The translations under genes and the position numbers were made by a program. From assembly GCF_001669775.1 (NCBI RefSeq), contig NZ_LXWK01000011.1, positions 1,302,001 through 1,366,000 of the forward strand: a stretch of 64,000 bases of DNA, read 5' to 3'. The notes beneath the pieces are model-generated. The model was not told where the DNA came from and ran no database searches. It saw only the letters and a list, made by a program, of their open reading frames with translations. Shown here piece after piece: positions 42,018-52,157 of the stretch. Position 1 is the first letter of the stretch, and each line of letters begins with the position of its first letter. This stretch comes from Rheinheimera sp. SA_1 (lineage in GTDB: Bacteria; Pseudomonadota; Gammaproteobacteria; Enterobacterales; Alteromonadaceae).

Positions 42018-42207
42018 GTCAATTAACACAACAGCTAATTGAAGCTAATTGTGGTCAGAACAAAATTAAAATAAACGCTGGTTAATCACTGACTTCAATC
42101 CCGAAGTTAGAAACAATTTCATCACCTACAACATCCAAAGTCGTGAAACTGTCGTATCCTTTAGCAATAGTCGCCACTCATGGCATCACTTTTAAAATGC
42201 AGGATCT

Positions 42208-42471
42208 ATGCAAAACCTGATCGACGCAAAACTACTGTTAAAAGTCTTTGGCATCATTGAGCAACAAGGCCAAGCCGCCATCACACCTGTGGGCAACGGT
42301 TTTGAATTCAAGGGCATGCAGGTAGCCACTGGTTTTGATGGTTACGATCTGTATTTCTTCGCTGCGGGTATGACGCTAACTTTAGGTTTTCATCAGAAAT
42401 ATCATCTGGATGCCACCACCGAGCAGCAAGTCGACCAGTTTATCCAGACCCTTAAGAAAATCGCCGCCTGA
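42208..42471 (+). CDS. Small conserved-type protein, possibly DUF3081-like
   Basis: 87 residues with AGGATCT before ATG. MQNLIDAKLLLKVFGIIEQQ, then FKGMQVATGFDGYDLYFFAA and LTLGFHQKYHLDATTEQQVD. The middle (GFDGYDLYF, LTLGFHQKYH) resembles small DUF3081-type proteins of marine gammaproteobacteria; I hold this family link loosely. No membrane segment or signal. It stands alone, 135 bases before cydA. Confidence 0.6.
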   Translation: MQNLIDAKLLLKVFGIIEQQGQAAITPVGNGFEFKGMQVATGFDGYDLYFFAAGMTLTLGFHQKYHLDATTEQQVDQFIQTLKKIAA

Positions 42472-42606
42472 ATAAATCAATGGGGGGTAATTGATTTTTC
42501 TTTTGCCCAACCGTCATTCCTTTGATGCGTATCAACACATTGTCGACGTTTACCGACTAGATTAGTCCTTGGTTATCTAAAAGTTATCCATTACAGGAGA
42601 CGGTTC

Positions 42607-44163
42607 ATGGATATCGTCGAACTCTCGCGCTTGCAGTTTGCTTTTACTGCTATGTACCACTTTTTGTTTGTGCCACTGACGCTCGGCATGACCTTTATTC
42701 TGGCGATTATGGAGTCGGTGTATGTGATGACCGGTAAAGAAATTTACCGTGACATGACCAAGTTCTGGGGCAAGTTGTTTGGGATTAATTTCGCGCTTGG
42801 CGTCACCACCGGCCTGGCGATGGAATTCCAGTTTGGCACCAACTGGTCTTATTATTCGCATTATGTCGGGGACATTTTTGGTGCCCCACTGGCGATTGAA
42901 GGTCTGATGGCGTTTTTCCTCGAATCGACTTTGGTCGGTTTGTTCTTTTTTGGCTGGGACCGCTTATCGAAAGTACAACATCTGGCGGTGACCTGGCTGG
43001 TGGCTTTGGCTTCGAATTTATCGGCGTTGTGGATTTTGATCGCCAACGGCTGGATGCAAAACCCAGTCGGGGCCGAATTTAACTACACCACCATGCGGAT
43101 GGAAATGACCAGCTTCTCTGAAGTCATTTTTAACCCAGTGGCGCAGGTGAAATTTGTCCACACCGTCTCGGCCGGTTATGTCACAGGTGCGATGTTTGTA
43201 TTGGCGATTTCTGCCTGGTATATGCTGAAAGGCCGCGATATGGCCTTTGCCCGCCGCAGTTTTGCCATTGCTTCAGCTTTTGGTTTAGCGGCAACGATGT
43301 CGGTGATTGTGCTGGGTGATGAGTCCGGTTATGAGCTGGGCGATGTGCAAAAAGTCAAACTGGCGGCGGTTGAAGCGGAATGGGTGACGCATCCGGCACC
43401 AGCATCTTTTACCATTATCGGCATCCCGAATAGCGCAACCCAAACCACCGACTACGCCGTAAAAGTGCCGTATGCGCTGGGGCTGATCGCGACGCGGTCC
43501 ATCGATGAAAAAGTGCTGGGTTTAGAAGATTTAAAAGAAATCCACCGCACCCGCATCGTCAACGGCATGGAAGCTTACCGGCTGCTGATGTTATTACGTG
43601 GGGGTGATACTTCCGACGTCACTAAAACCGCCTTTGAAGTAGTGAAAAAAGACATAGGCTATGGCCTGCTGCTGACTGCTTACAACAAAGACCCATCCAA
43701 AGCGACCGTCGAGCAAATTCAGCAGGCTGTTGATAATTCCATTCCGCAAGTCGCCCCAATGTTTTGGTCATTCCGGATCATGGTCGCCGCTGGCTTTATT
43801 CTGCTGTTCGTGTTCGCTATGGCCTTCTGGTTTAGCGCCAAACGCTTAGAGCAAAAACCACGTTGGTTCTTAAAACTGGTGGTATTAAGCCTGCCGTTAC
43901 CCTGGATTGCCTGTGAAGCCGGCTGGTTTGTGGCGGAATATGGTCGTCAGCCCTGGGCTGTCGGTGAAGTTTTACCTACCCATCTGGCGGCTTCCGCACT
44001 GACTGCCGGGCAGATCTGGACCAGTCTGGGCCTGATCACGGCGCTTTATACGGTGTTTCTGGTGATTGAAATCTGGCTGATGCAACACTTTGCCCGCAAA
44101 GGACCTTCGTCGTTGCATACCGGCAAATATGATCTGGAAACTGGCAAGGCTCAGGGGGTGTAA
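42607..44163 (+). CDS. cydA: Cytochrome bd ubiquinol oxidase subunit I
   Basis: 518 residues, close to the 522 of the E. coli protein. The heme b595 ligand is His18 in [11 protein letters not shown]; the heme b558 ligand His is in [11 protein letters not shown]; the [13 protein letters not shown] motif lies near residue 445. The quinol-binding loop is of the long, E. coli-like form (region from [20 protein letters not shown] to [12 protein letters not shown]). The enzyme reduces oxygen to water with quinol at low oxygen and resists inhibitors and nitric oxide. CAGGAGA precedes the start. First gene of cydABX-DC. Confidence 0.97.
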   Translation: MDIVELSRLQFAFTAMYHFLFVPLTLGMTFILAIMESVYVMTGKEIYRDMTKFWGKLFGINFALGVTTGLAMEFQFGTNWSYYSHYVGDIFGAPLAIEGLMAFFLESTLVGLFFFGWDRLSKVQHLAVTWLVALASNLSALWILIANGWMQNPVGAEFNYTTMRMEMTSFSEVIFNPVAQVKFVHTVSAGYVTGAMFVLAISAWYMLKGRDMAFARRSFAIASAFGLAATMSVIVLGDESGYELGDVQKVKLAAVEAEWVTHPAPASFTIIGIPNSATQTTDYAVKVPYALGLIATRSIDEKVLGLEDLKEIHRTRIVNGMEAYRLLMLLRGGDTSDVTKTAFEVVKKDIGYGLLLTAYNKDPSKATVEQIQQAVDNSIPQVAPMFWSFRIMVAAGFILLFVFAMAFWFSAKRLEQKPRWFLKLVVLSLPLPWIACEAGWFVAEYGRQPWAVGEVLPTHLAASALTAGQIWTSLGLITALYTVFLVIEIWLMQHFARKGPSSLHTGKYDLETGKAQGV

Positions 44164-44164
44164 C

Positions 44165-45301
44165 ATGGATTATGAATTTTTAAGGTTTATCTGGTGGTTA
44201 CTCATTGGCGTGCTGCTGATTGGTTTTGCCGTGACGGATGGTTTTGATATGGGCGTCGGCGCTTTACTCAAAGTCGTTGGTAAAAATGACGAACAACGGC
44301 GGGTGATGATCAATAGCATCGCGCCCCACTGGGACGGCAATCAGGTGTGGCTGATCACCGCAGGCGGCGCGTTGTTTGCCGCCTGGCCACCGGTCTACGC
44401 CACAGCGTTTAGCGGTTTTTATCTGGCGATGATGTTGACGTTAGCGGCGTTGTTTTTACGGCCTATTGGTTTTGACTATCGTTCCAAACTGGAAAATGTT
44501 AATTGGCGCAGCAACTGGGATTGGGCGATTACCGCCGGTTCGGCCATTCCACCGATTATTTTTGGTGTCGCTTTTGGCAACTTATTGCAAGGTGTGCCGT
44601 TTCACTTTGACGACATCCTCCGGATTTATTACACCGGTTCGTTTTTTGCGCTGCTGAATCCGTTTGCATTGTTAGTCGGCGTGATGAGTCTGCTGATGTT
44701 TGTCAGTCAGGGTGCGGCTTATCTGCAAATGAAAACCGATGGTGAAGTCCTTGCTCGCAGCCGCACTGTTGGCATGGTCAGTGGTGTGGGCGCTGCACTG
44801 TTGTTTGTGCTGGCTGGTGTCTGGCTCAAAGCCGGTATCGATGGTTATGTGGTCACCAGCGTGCTGGACCATAACGCCATTAATAATGCGGTCAGCAAAA
44901 CGGTCGAAGTCAAAGCCGACGCCTGGTTTAGCAACTATGCCGCTTATCCATTGTTGTGGCTGGCGCCAATATTAGGCGTGGCGGCTTTTGCCCTGGCTGG
45001 TCTCTGCAGCAAATTGGGTAAAGGCGCCGTGGCTTTTGTGTTGTCCTCCCTGGGCCAGGCCGGCGTGATCCTAACCTGTGGCATCGCGATGTTTCCGTTT
45101 GTCCTACCTTCCAGTTCCAACCCCAATCACAGTCTGACGATGTGGGATGCAACGTCCAGCGAACTGACGTTAAAAATAATGTTTGTGGTGGCCTGCATTT
45201 TTGTCCCCATCGTGCTTGGTTACACCATCTGGAGCTACGTCAAAATGTTTGGCCGGCTGAATGAACAGCATATCCGTGATAACCCGCACGGTCTTTATTA
45301 A
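44165..45301 (+). CDS. cydB: Cytochrome bd ubiquinol oxidase subunit II
   Basis: 378 residues starting at ATG 44165, one base after the cydA stop; the frame extends upstream into cydA but without a start that makes sense. Typical opening MDYEFLRFIWWLLIGVLLIG and FAVTDGFDMGVGALL, then NSIAPHWDGNQVWLITAGGA, eight or so membrane helices and the WDATSSELTLKIMF stretch near the end. It forms the oxidase core with CydA in the inner membrane. Confidence 0.97.
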   Translation: MDYEFLRFIWWLLIGVLLIGFAVTDGFDMGVGALLKVVGKNDEQRRVMINSIAPHWDGNQVWLITAGGALFAAWPPVYATAFSGFYLAMMLTLAALFLRPIGFDYRSKLENVNWRSNWDWAITAGSAIPPIIFGVAFGNLLQGVPFHFDDILRIYYTGSFFALLNPFALLVGVMSLLMFVSQGAAYLQMKTDGEVLARSRTVGMVSGVGAALLFVLAGVWLKAGIDGYVVTSVLDHNAINNAVSKTVEVKADAWFSNYAAYPLLWLAPILGVAAFALAGLCSKLGKGAVAFVLSSLGQAGVILTCGIAMFPFVLPSSSNPNHSLTMWDATSSELTLKIMFVVACIFVPIVLGYTIWSYVKMFGRLNEQHIRDNPHGLY

Positions 45302-45323
45302 GCAAAGTATTGAGGAGTGACCT

Positions 45324-45437
45324 ATGTGGTATTTCGCCTGGATTTTAGGAGTGTTACTGGCCTGTTCATTTGGCATTATCAATGCGATGTGGCTGGAGTT
45401 TAACGGCTACGCCGAAGAAGAGTCAGATCAGAACTGA
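45324..45437 (+). CDS. cydX: Cytochrome bd accessory small subunit
   Basis: 37 residues: MWYFAWILGVLLACSFGIIN followed by AMWLEFNGYAEEESDQN. The opening MWYFAWILG and the single membrane helix with an acidic tail are diagnostic of CydX, which stabilises the CydAB hemes. TGAGGAG lies 8 bases upstream of ATG. The gene is 22 bases after cydB and 10 before cydD, so it is part of the same transcript. Confidence 0.95.
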   Translation: MWYFAWILGVLLACSFGIINAMWLEFNGYAEEESDQN

Positions 45438-45447
45438 TGTGTTGTTG

Positions 45448-47208
45448 ATGCGCACTTCGTCGCAACACTCTTTACGTCAGTCGCTACTGCAACAATGGCT
45501 GCGACCTTACCGGTCGCAGCTGGCTATTTCCGCGTTACTGGCAGCTTTGAGCGTGCCGCTGTTGATTGCCCAGCTCTGGTGGCTGGCAGATATTGCCGCC
45601 AGTTTATTACAACACCAACCGCCGCCGCTTGCCAGCTGGCTTGGTTTTGCCGCTTTATTTGTGCTGCGCCAGTTGTTGTTATCGGGCAAAGAATTGCTGG
45701 CGCAACAAGTCAGCCGCGAGTTAAGACGGCAATTACGCCAACAGCTACTGCAAAAACTGGAATTGTTGGGCCCGGCACGGCAACGTTTTGGTGCTGATGG
45801 CAGTTTATCGACGCTCATCACCGAACAAGTGGATGCGCTGGACGGTTATATCAGCCGCTATTGGCCACAACTGGTGCAAGTGGTCGTGGCGCCCCTGTTG
45901 ATTGCCATCGCCGTCGGCTGGCATAGCCTGTTCGCTGCGGCGTTATTGCTGTGCACTGCGCCTTTGGTGCCGCTGTTTATGGTGCTGGTCGGGCGCGAAG
46001 CCAGCAAAGCCAGTCAGCAGCAATTGCAGGTGCTAAGCAGGATGGGCGGTCGGTTATATATTTTCCTGCAAGGTTTGCCGCTGCTTAAACGCCTGAACGC
46101 CACCGGCGTCGCGGCGGAGCATTTGCAAGGCGCAGCCGAACGTTATCAAAAAAGTACCATGCAGGTGTTGCGGCTGGCGTTTTTATCCACCGCCGTGCTG
46201 GAGCTGTTTACGTCATTAGCCATAGCGCTGGTGGCGCTGTATCTGGGTTTGGGCTTATTAGGCGAACTGCCATGGTTAAAACAGCAGGTGCCGGTGTTGT
46301 ATCAACCGGCGTTATTTATTCTGCTGCTGGCGCCGGAGTTTTATCAGCCGCTGCGCCAGCTCGGCAATGACTACCACGCCAAAGCCCAGGCCCAGGCAGC
46401 GACGCTAAACCTGACGCCATTATGGCAAGCCGATACGCTGTCGGCGGATAGCCCCCCTGTTTCCGAGACTCCAGCTGCCACAACACCGGCCGCTTTGCCG
46501 GCAATGCTGCCGGAATTAACCACGTTATCCCTACACCAGATTGTGATTGGTAACCCGGCAGCACCAAGGCTGCAAATCGAACAATTGCAGCTGCACCAAG
46601 GCAAACGTTATCTGCTGCAAGGTCCAAGTGGCTGCGGCAAATCGACGTTATTACAGCTGCTGGCAGGTTTTATTCCGGGCTCTGGGCAAATGTGGCTCAA
46701 TCAGCAATCGCTCGAATGGGCGGAATTACCTTTATTGCGCCAGCAAATGGGTTATCTGACCCAACAAGCTGAATTGTGGCCGGGCACGGTGGCGGATAAT
46801 CTGCAGCTGGCCAAGCCCGATGCCAGCACCATACAAATGCAGGCGGTGCTACAGCAAGTTGGCCTTTGGCATTTTTTACAACAGCAACAAGGCTTAGAAA
46901 CCGTCGTTGGTGAAGATGGCCGCGGTTTATCCGGCGGACAGCAACAACGACTGGCGCTGGCGCGGCTGTTATTGCAAGAGAAAGCGATTTGGTTGCTGGA
47001 TGAGCCCGTCGCTGAGCTGGACGCCGACAGCGCAGCGCAAATTTGTGCTTTGCTGGCAGAGCTGTCGATTGGCAAAACAGTGTTGTTTGCCAGTCATCAG
47101 TGGCACCACCTATGTTGGCTGGATCAGGTGTTGAGCCTGGAAAATGGCGTATTACTCGCTAACCGCGCCTTTGCCAATGCCGGCTTGTTACAGCAGGAGC
47201 CCGGATGA
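45448..47208 (+). CDS. cydD: Heterodimeric thiol (cysteine/glutathione) ABC exporter subunit
   Basis: 586 residues from ATG 45448 (GTG 45439 is possible). Six membrane helices in the first 330 residues are followed by an ABC ATPase domain: Walker A GPSGCGKSTLLQLL, signature LSGGQQQRLALARLL, Walker B IWLLDEPVAELD. CydDC exports cysteine and glutathione to the periplasm and is needed to assemble the bd oxidase. The segment between the membrane and ATPase parts is rich in Pro/Ala/Thr (VSETPAATTPAALPAMLPEL). The end overlaps cydC by four bases. Confidence 0.95.
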   Translation: MRTSSQHSLRQSLLQQWLRPYRSQLAISALLAALSVPLLIAQLWWLADIAASLLQHQPPPLASWLGFAALFVLRQLLLSGKELLAQQVSRELRRQLRQQLLQKLELLGPARQRFGADGSLSTLITEQVDALDGYISRYWPQLVQVVVAPLLIAIAVGWHSLFAAALLLCTAPLVPLFMVLVGREASKASQQQLQVLSRMGGRLYIFLQGLPLLKRLNATGVAAEHLQGAAERYQKSTMQVLRLAFLSTAVLELFTSLAIALVALYLGLGLLGELPWLKQQVPVLYQPALFILLLAPEFYQPLRQLGNDYHAKAQAQAATLNLTPLWQADTLSADSPPVSETPAATTPAALPAMLPELTTLSLHQIVIGNPAAPRLQIEQLQLHQGKRYLLQGPSGCGKSTLLQLLAGFIPGSGQMWLNQQSLEWAELPLLRQQMGYLTQQAELWPGTVADNLQLAKPDASTIQMQAVLQQVGLWHFLQQQQGLETVVGEDGRGLSGGQQQRLALARLLLQEKAIWLLDEPVAELDADSAAQICALLAELSIGKTVLFASHQWHHLCWLDQVLSLENGVLLANRAFANAGLLQQEPG

Positions 47209-48911
47209 AACCAAATTCAAGCATCAGGTTACGCGATTTATGGCGAGCTCATGCGGTGGGTTGGTCATTCAGCTATCTGCTGGGTGCCATTACCTTGGTA
47301 TGCACAGTGCTATTACTGGCCTTTTCCGGTTGGTTTATCAGCGCCGCGGCTCTGGCTGGTGTGGCCGCGATTCAGGCCGGTAGTTTTAACTATCTGCGCC
47401 CCGGTGCGGTGATCCGCTTTTTTGCCATATTCCGCACCGCCGGCCGTTACGCTGAGCGGCTGCAATCGCATCATACGGTGCTGTCGCTGTTAAAAACCTT
47501 GCGGCTGCAAAGTTTCCGTCAGTTGAGCCAGCAAAGTAGCCTGCAGTTGTCGTTGCTGGTGCGCCCCGGCAGCGCCGATCTGTTGCAGCGGCTGATTGCC
47601 GATCTGGATTTACTGGATCAATTTCCATTAAAAGTGCTGTTGCCCTGGGGCTGGGCGGCATTGGCGGGCTTTGGTTATCTGCTGGCGTTGTGGTTATTGG
47701 CCCCGGCGGCGTTACCTGGCGCGGCATTGATCTTGTTGTTATTGCTACTGATTTGGCCATTATTGCTGGTGCGCTTAGGGATCCGGCTGGCGCGGCAGGA
47801 AGTGCAGGCGCAAAGTGCCAGGCGCGAACATTTACTCAACGCACTACAACTGCTAACGACGTTGCTGATGTTCGGTCGCTGGCCCGCCAGCAGCCAGCTG
47901 TTGCAGCAACAAGATCTGCAGATAGAGCAGCAACAACGTAAGTTGCAATATCTGATGCTGGGTGCACAGGCTGGCAGTCAAATGTTGCTGCTGGCAGGTC
48001 TTATCAGTATCGGGATCAATGCCATGCCGCTGCTGCTTGATCCCAGTCTGTCAGCTGATCAGCAATTACACCCGGCAGTCTTGGTCGCGTTATTGCTAGG
48101 CTGGCTTGGATTGGCCGAAATTATTGCGCCTTTATCACAGCTGCAAAGTGCACTTGGTTATAGTCTGGCGGCGCGGGATCGGCTGAATCAATTGATGCTG
48201 GCGCAGGATACCGCCAGCCATACCAGGCTCATACCATTGCCGGCAGCACCAGAACATGGGACCGAGCCAATTTGCAGTTTGCAACTGCATGCGCTCCAAC
48301 CTGGTTTTCTGCAGCCATTATCCGGTTTGCCACTACTGGAACTACAATTTCAGCCCGGCGATTGTGTGTTACTGCACGCACCATCTGGCGCTGGCAAAAG
48401 TTGTTTATTGCTGACGCTGGCCGGTGATTTGGCGCCACATAGCGGTACTGTGACCATTAACGACCAGCCGCTTTCGCAGATTGATCCAAGTAGCCAACAT
48501 CAGCTGATTGGGCTCTTAGCTCAACGACCGCAGCTGTTTCAGCTCACTATCGCAGCAGAACTGCGCCTCGCCAAACCCACCGCCAGCGATGCCGAGTTGC
48601 TGGAAGTGCTGGAGCTCACCGGCTTAACCCCATGGCTACAAAAACAACAGACCGGGCTCGCGACTTTGTTGGGTGAATATGGTGTCGGCTTATCCGGTGG
48701 TGAGTTGCGCCGTTTTGCTTTAGCGCGGTTATTGCTGCTAAAAACACCCATTTTGCTGCTGGACGAGCCTTTCGCCGGGTTGGATCAACACAATGCCGAC
48801 CAACTGCTGAGCCGTGTCGCGCATTGGCAGCGCCACGGAATTTTAATCATTGCCAGCCACCAACAACTGCAACATCCGGCCTTTAACCGGCACTGGCGAC
48901 TGACGGATTGA
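47205..48911 (+). CDS. cydC: Heterodimeric thiol ABC exporter subunit
   Basis: 568 residues, translationally coupled to cydD through ATGA. The N-terminal membrane domain contains AVGWSFSYLLGAITLVCTV and the conserved LRPGAVIRFFAIFRTAGRYA stretch of CydC; the ATPase domain has Walker A APSGAGKSCLLLTL, signature LSGGELRRFALARLL and Walker B ILLLDEPFAGLD. It pairs with CydD. It is the last gene of the cyd set. Confidence 0.95.
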   Translation: MKPNSSIRLRDLWRAHAVGWSFSYLLGAITLVCTVLLLAFSGWFISAAALAGVAAIQAGSFNYLRPGAVIRFFAIFRTAGRYAERLQSHHTVLSLLKTLRLQSFRQLSQQSSLQLSLLVRPGSADLLQRLIADLDLLDQFPLKVLLPWGWAALAGFGYLLALWLLAPAALPGAALILLLLLLIWPLLLVRLGIRLARQEVQAQSARREHLLNALQLLTTLLMFGRWPASSQLLQQQDLQIEQQQRKLQYLMLGAQAGSQMLLLAGLISIGINAMPLLLDPSLSADQQLHPAVLVALLLGWLGLAEIIAPLSQLQSALGYSLAARDRLNQLMLAQDTASHTRLIPLPAAPEHGTEPICSLQLHALQPGFLQPLSGLPLLELQFQPGDCVLLHAPSGAGKSCLLLTLAGDLAPHSGTVTINDQPLSQIDPSSQHQLIGLLAQRPQLFQLTIAAELRLAKPTASDAELLEVLELTGLTPWLQKQQTGLATLLGEYGVGLSGGELRRFALARLLLLKTPILLLDEPFAGLDQHNADQLLSRVAHWQRHGILIIASHQQLQHPAFNRHWRLTD

Positions 48912-48973
48912 GTTTGGGCCCCAGTTATGGCACTTTGAGCAACGCTCATAAGGTGTTCAGACAGGCACGGCAA

Positions 48974-49771
48974 ATGAAATCGAGTATATTCAGTGTGTTA
49001 GTGATGGCAAGTAGCTGCGTTCTTACATCAACCGTGGCAGCAGACACAAACCATACAACCTGGCCGCGTGGCGCCAAAGCTGCGGTCAGTTTGTCCTATG
49101 ATGATGCTTTGGATAGTCAGCTGGATCATGCAGTCAGCGCCTTAGCCGCACATAACCTCAAAGCGACTTTTTATCTGACGCTCAATTCCGATGCCTACAA
49201 AGCAAGGCAAGATGAGTGGCAAGCGCTGGCCAAAGCCGGGCATGAACTTGGTAATCACAGTGTGCATCATGCTTGTCGTGCATCCTTGGCCAATCGTGAA
49301 TGGGTGACCAAAGAGCAGGATTTGGATCAGTGGACTGTGGCGAAAATCAGTGTGGAAATTCAGCTGGCCAATCAGCAGTTACAAGCGCTTGATCAACAAA
49401 GCAGCCGCACTTTTACTCCGCCTTGTGGCGATACCCAGGTCAAAGATGGTGATTATCTGGCGGGTGTTGCACCCTTGTTTAGTGGTATTAAAGTGTTGGG
49501 TCCGCCCGTCACCGCAATGAGCCAGCTGGCAGGCAAACAATTACCAACCTGGTTTCCGGTGGCACCCACTTTGCAACAACTGATTGATTACACAGAACAA
49601 GCTGCACAACACGGCACCATCGCCAGCATTACTTTTCATGGTGTGGGCGGCGATCATCTGCAAGTCGACAGCAAGGTACATCAGCAATTTCTGGCCTATT
49701 TAGACAAACATCGTGACCGGTTTTGGGTGGATACTTATCACAACATCAGCCTGCATTTGGCACAGATGTAA
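48974..49771 (+). CDS. Secreted polysaccharide deacetylase family protein (CE4)
   Basis: 265 residues from ATG 48974, which gives a signal peptide (MKSSIFSVLVMASSCVLTST); no strong ribosome site is seen. The NodB-type motifs are VSLSYDDALD (the catalytic and metal-binding Asp pair) and HELGNHSVHHAC (metal-binding His pair), followed by FTPPCGDTQ. CE4 enzymes remove acetyl groups from chitin, peptidoglycan or exopolysaccharide. It starts about 60 bases after cydC and may be read from the same transcript, though unrelated in function. A 55-base palindrome follows the stop. Confidence 0.87.
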   Translation: MKSSIFSVLVMASSCVLTSTVAADTNHTTWPRGAKAAVSLSYDDALDSQLDHAVSALAAHNLKATFYLTLNSDAYKARQDEWQALAKAGHELGNHSVHHACRASLANREWVTKEQDLDQWTVAKISVEIQLANQQLQALDQQSSRTFTPPCGDTQVKDGDYLAGVAPLFSGIKVLGPPVTAMSQLAGKQLPTWFPVAPTLQQLIDYTEQAAQHGTIASITFHGVGGDHLQVDSKVHQQFLAYLDKHRDRFWVDTYHNISLHLAQM

Positions 49772-49773
49772 AA

Positions 49774-49828
49774 AAGGGGTCAGAGTCAATTGTTAACAGT
49801 TTCTGTTAACAATTGACTCTGACCCCTT
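49774..49828. repeat. Long palindrome, copy 2
   Basis: Perfect 26-base arms, AAGGGGTCAGAGTCAATTGT continuing to the complementary arm at 49803-49828, around the loop TTT. The first 24 bases of the arms are shared with copy 1 at 38300. It begins 3 bases after the deacetylase stop and ends 10 bases before that of the convergent peptidase. AATTTAC follows both copies. Confidence 0.85.
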
Positions 49829-49838
49829 AATTTACGAA

Positions 49839-52013
49839 TTACATTTTTACTGGTAGTTCTTTCACGCCCATATTATGCAGCGTAAAGCCAAAAGCATCGG
49901 CGGCTTGCTCAATGGTTTTGGACACCGGTGTACCAGCACCGTGACCAGCGTTGGTTTCGATGCGGATCAGCTGTGGATTGCTGCCACCGGCTTTTGCCTG
50001 CAGCTCAGCGGCAAACTTAAAGCTGTGCGCTGGTACCACGCGGTCGTCATGATCACCTGTCGTGACCATCGTCGCAGGGTAAGCCACTCCTTGTTTCACA
50101 TTGTGCACTGGCGAATAACCTTTTAAGTACTCGAACATTTCTTTGCTTTGTTCGGCGGTACCATAGTCATAACCCCAACCTGCACCGGCGGTGAAGGTGT
50201 GGTAACGCAGCATATCCAACACGCCAACTGCTGGCAGTGCAACTTGCACTAAATCAGGACGTTGTGTCATCACGGCGCCGACTAACAGACCACCATTTGA
50301 ACCACCACTGATCGCCAGTTTAGCGTTCGAGGTGTATTTATTGGCGACCAGGTATTCGCCGGCTGCGATAAAGTCATCAAACACGTTTTGCTTTTTCAGC
50401 TGAATACCAGCGTTGTGCCAGTCTTTGCCGTATTCACCACCACCACGCAGGTTTGGCACCGCATAAACGCCGCCCATTTCCATCCACACCAGATTCGACA
50501 CGCTAAAACGTGGCGTCAGGCTGACGTTAAAACCGCCGTAGCCGTACAGCATGGTTGGATTGGTGCCATCCAGTTGCAAACCTTTTTTGTGGGTGATGAT
50601 CATCGGCACTTTAGTACCGTCTTTGCTGGTGTAAAACACTTGCTTCGACTCATAGTCGTCGCTGTTAAACTTCACCGCAGGTTTGAAATACACTGTGGAT
50701 TCACCGGTTTGCGGGTTAAACGCATAGCTGGTGCCTGGTGTGTTGTAGTTGGTGAAACTGTAATACAGCACGCTGTCTTTGGCTTTGCCGTCAAAACCAC
50801 TGACTGAACCAACACCTGGCAGCAGAATGTCACGCACCAGTTTGCCGTTAAGGTCGAACTGTTGCACTTTGGACACTGCATCGACCATGTAATTGGCGAA
50901 CAGGAAACCGGCTCCTTTGCTGACGCTTAATACATTTTTGGTTTCAGGAATGATATCAACCCACTGATCTTTAGCCGGTTTAGTGGCATCGATCATCACC
51001 AGGCGGTTATTAGGCGCATCGAGGTTGGTTTCAAAATACAACTTACTGCCGACGCTGGTCACCAGTTGATAATCAGCAGTGCCTTCGGCATCAACGACGA
51101 TAAAGGCGCTATCGGCTTTGGATAAGTCTTTGATAAACAGTTTATTGCCAGAGGTGGCGTTGGACGCGGTCACGATCAGGTATTGACCATCTTCAGTCAC
51201 CTGGCCGCCAACATAACGATGTTTTTCGGCATCCACTGCGCCGAATAATACCGGATCGTCTTTTTGCGCCGTACCTAGCTTGTGGTAGAAGAGTTTGTGT
51301 TGATCAGTTTTTGCCGACAATTCGCTGCCGGTTGGTTTGTCATAACTGGAATAGAAGAAACCTTCATTACCTTTCCAGGAAATTCCAGAGAACTTCACAT
51401 CGACCAGTTCTGCTTCACGCTTTTCTTTGGTTTCGGCGTTAATCACAATCACTTTACGCCAGTCACTGCCGCCTTCTGAAATGGCATAAGCGGCAATAGA
51501 ACCGTCGTCGCTGAACTGTAAATCAGCCAGTGAAGTGGTGGCATCGGCCGAGAAGGTGTTTGGGTCGAGGAATAATTCAGCCTCGGCACCCGCTTTTTGG
51601 CGATACACCACTGATTGGTTTTGCAGGCCATCATTTTTTGAGAAGTAGCTATAGGCGCCTTCAGTGCTTGGTGTACCTACTTTCTCGTAGTTCCACAGCT
51701 CTGTTAAGCGTTGTTTGATTTGCTCGCGGTAAGAAATTTGCGCCAGGTAATCAAAAGTTACTTTGTTTTGTGCTTTCACCCAGTCGCCGGTTTCGGCGCT
51801 GCGGTCATCTTCCAGCCAGCGATAAGGATCCGCTACCTGAGTTTCGAAATAGGTATCGATCACAGCACCCTTGCTGGTTGCAGCATAGGTGACAGCAGTA
51901 GCGGCTGGAGTTGCGGCGGCGGCTACAGCAGGCGCAGCGGCGGTTGGATCAGGTTTTGGACCACAAGCGGTTAACAGTGCCAAGGTGATGGCACTTAGAG
52001 CGAGATATTTCAT
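49839..52013 (-). CDS. Prolyl oligopeptidase family (S9A) lipoprotein
   Basis: 724 residues. The leader [17 protein letters not shown] ends in an LTAC lipobox, followed by a Pro/Ala linker. The N-terminal beta-propeller starts at [20 protein letters not shown]. The alpha/beta-hydrolase domain carries the Ser nucleophile in [12 protein letters not shown], Asp in [12 protein letters not shown] and His in NAGHGAG. It cleaves short peptides after proline. The lipid anchor puts it in the periplasm or on the outer membrane. AGGGAAACAATCCG precedes ATG. Confidence 0.95.
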   Translation of the reverse strand: MKYLALSAITLALLTACGPKPDPTAAAPAVAAAATPAATAVTYAATSKGAVIDTYFETQVADPYRWLEDDRSAETGDWVKAQNKVTFDYLAQISYREQIKQRLTELWNYEKVGTPSTEGAYSYFSKNDGLQNQSVVYRQKAGAEAELFLDPNTFSADATTSLADLQFSDDGSIAAYAISEGGSDWRKVIVINAETKEKREAELVDVKFSGISWKGNEGFFYSSYDKPTGSELSAKTDQHKLFYHKLGTAQKDDPVLFGAVDAEKHRYVGGQVTEDGQYLIVTASNATSGNKLFIKDLSKADSAFIVVDAEGTADYQLVTSVGSKLYFETNLDAPNNRLVMIDATKPAKDQWVDIIPETKNVLSVSKGAGFLFANYMVDAVSKVQQFDLNGKLVRDILLPGVGSVSGFDGKAKDSVLYYSFTNYNTPGTSYAFNPQTGESTVYFKPAVKFNSDDYESKQVFYTSKDGTKVPMIITHKKGLQLDGTNPTMLYGYGGFNVSLTPRFSVSNLVWMEMGGVYAVPNLRGGGEYGKDWHNAGIQLKKQNVFDDFIAAGEYLVANKYTSNAKLAISGGSNGGLLVGAVMTQRPDLVQVALPAVGVLDMLRYHTFTAGAGWGYDYGTAEQSKEMFEYLKGYSPVHNVKQGVAYPATMVTTGDHDDRVVPAHSFKFAAELQAKAGGSNPQLIRIETNAGHGAGTPVSKTIEQAADAFGFTLHNMGVKELPVKM

Positions 52014-52107
52014 CGGATTGTTTCCCTAAAGCAAAGAGGCAGAGTGTTTTTGGTTTGTGCCGAGCATAACAAAAAAGCTACGGCAGAAGAACTCCAGGAA
52101 ACAGATT

Positions 52108-52140
52108 GCGATTGGTCGTAACAAAAATACGACCAATCGC
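52108..52140 (-). terminator. Terminator-like hairpin after the polytopic membrane protein gene
   Basis: A perfect 13-base stem, GCGATTGGTCGTA at 52108-52120 and its complement at 52128-52140, around the loop ACAAAAA. It lies 18 bases after the stop of the leftward membrane protein gene and upstream of the peptidase gene. No T-run follows on the minus strand. Confidence 0.6.
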
Positions 52141-52157
52141 TCGTGGTAGAACATTAT

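Noticed and set aside
45370-45447. cydD start within the cydX coding region
   Set aside because: CydX is a real 37-residue gene with its own ribosome site, and CydD homology begins after ATG 45448.
48908-48973. Deacetylase start overlapping the cydC stop
   Set aside because: The frame opens there with TTG and no ribosome site; ATG 48974 gives a clean signal peptide.
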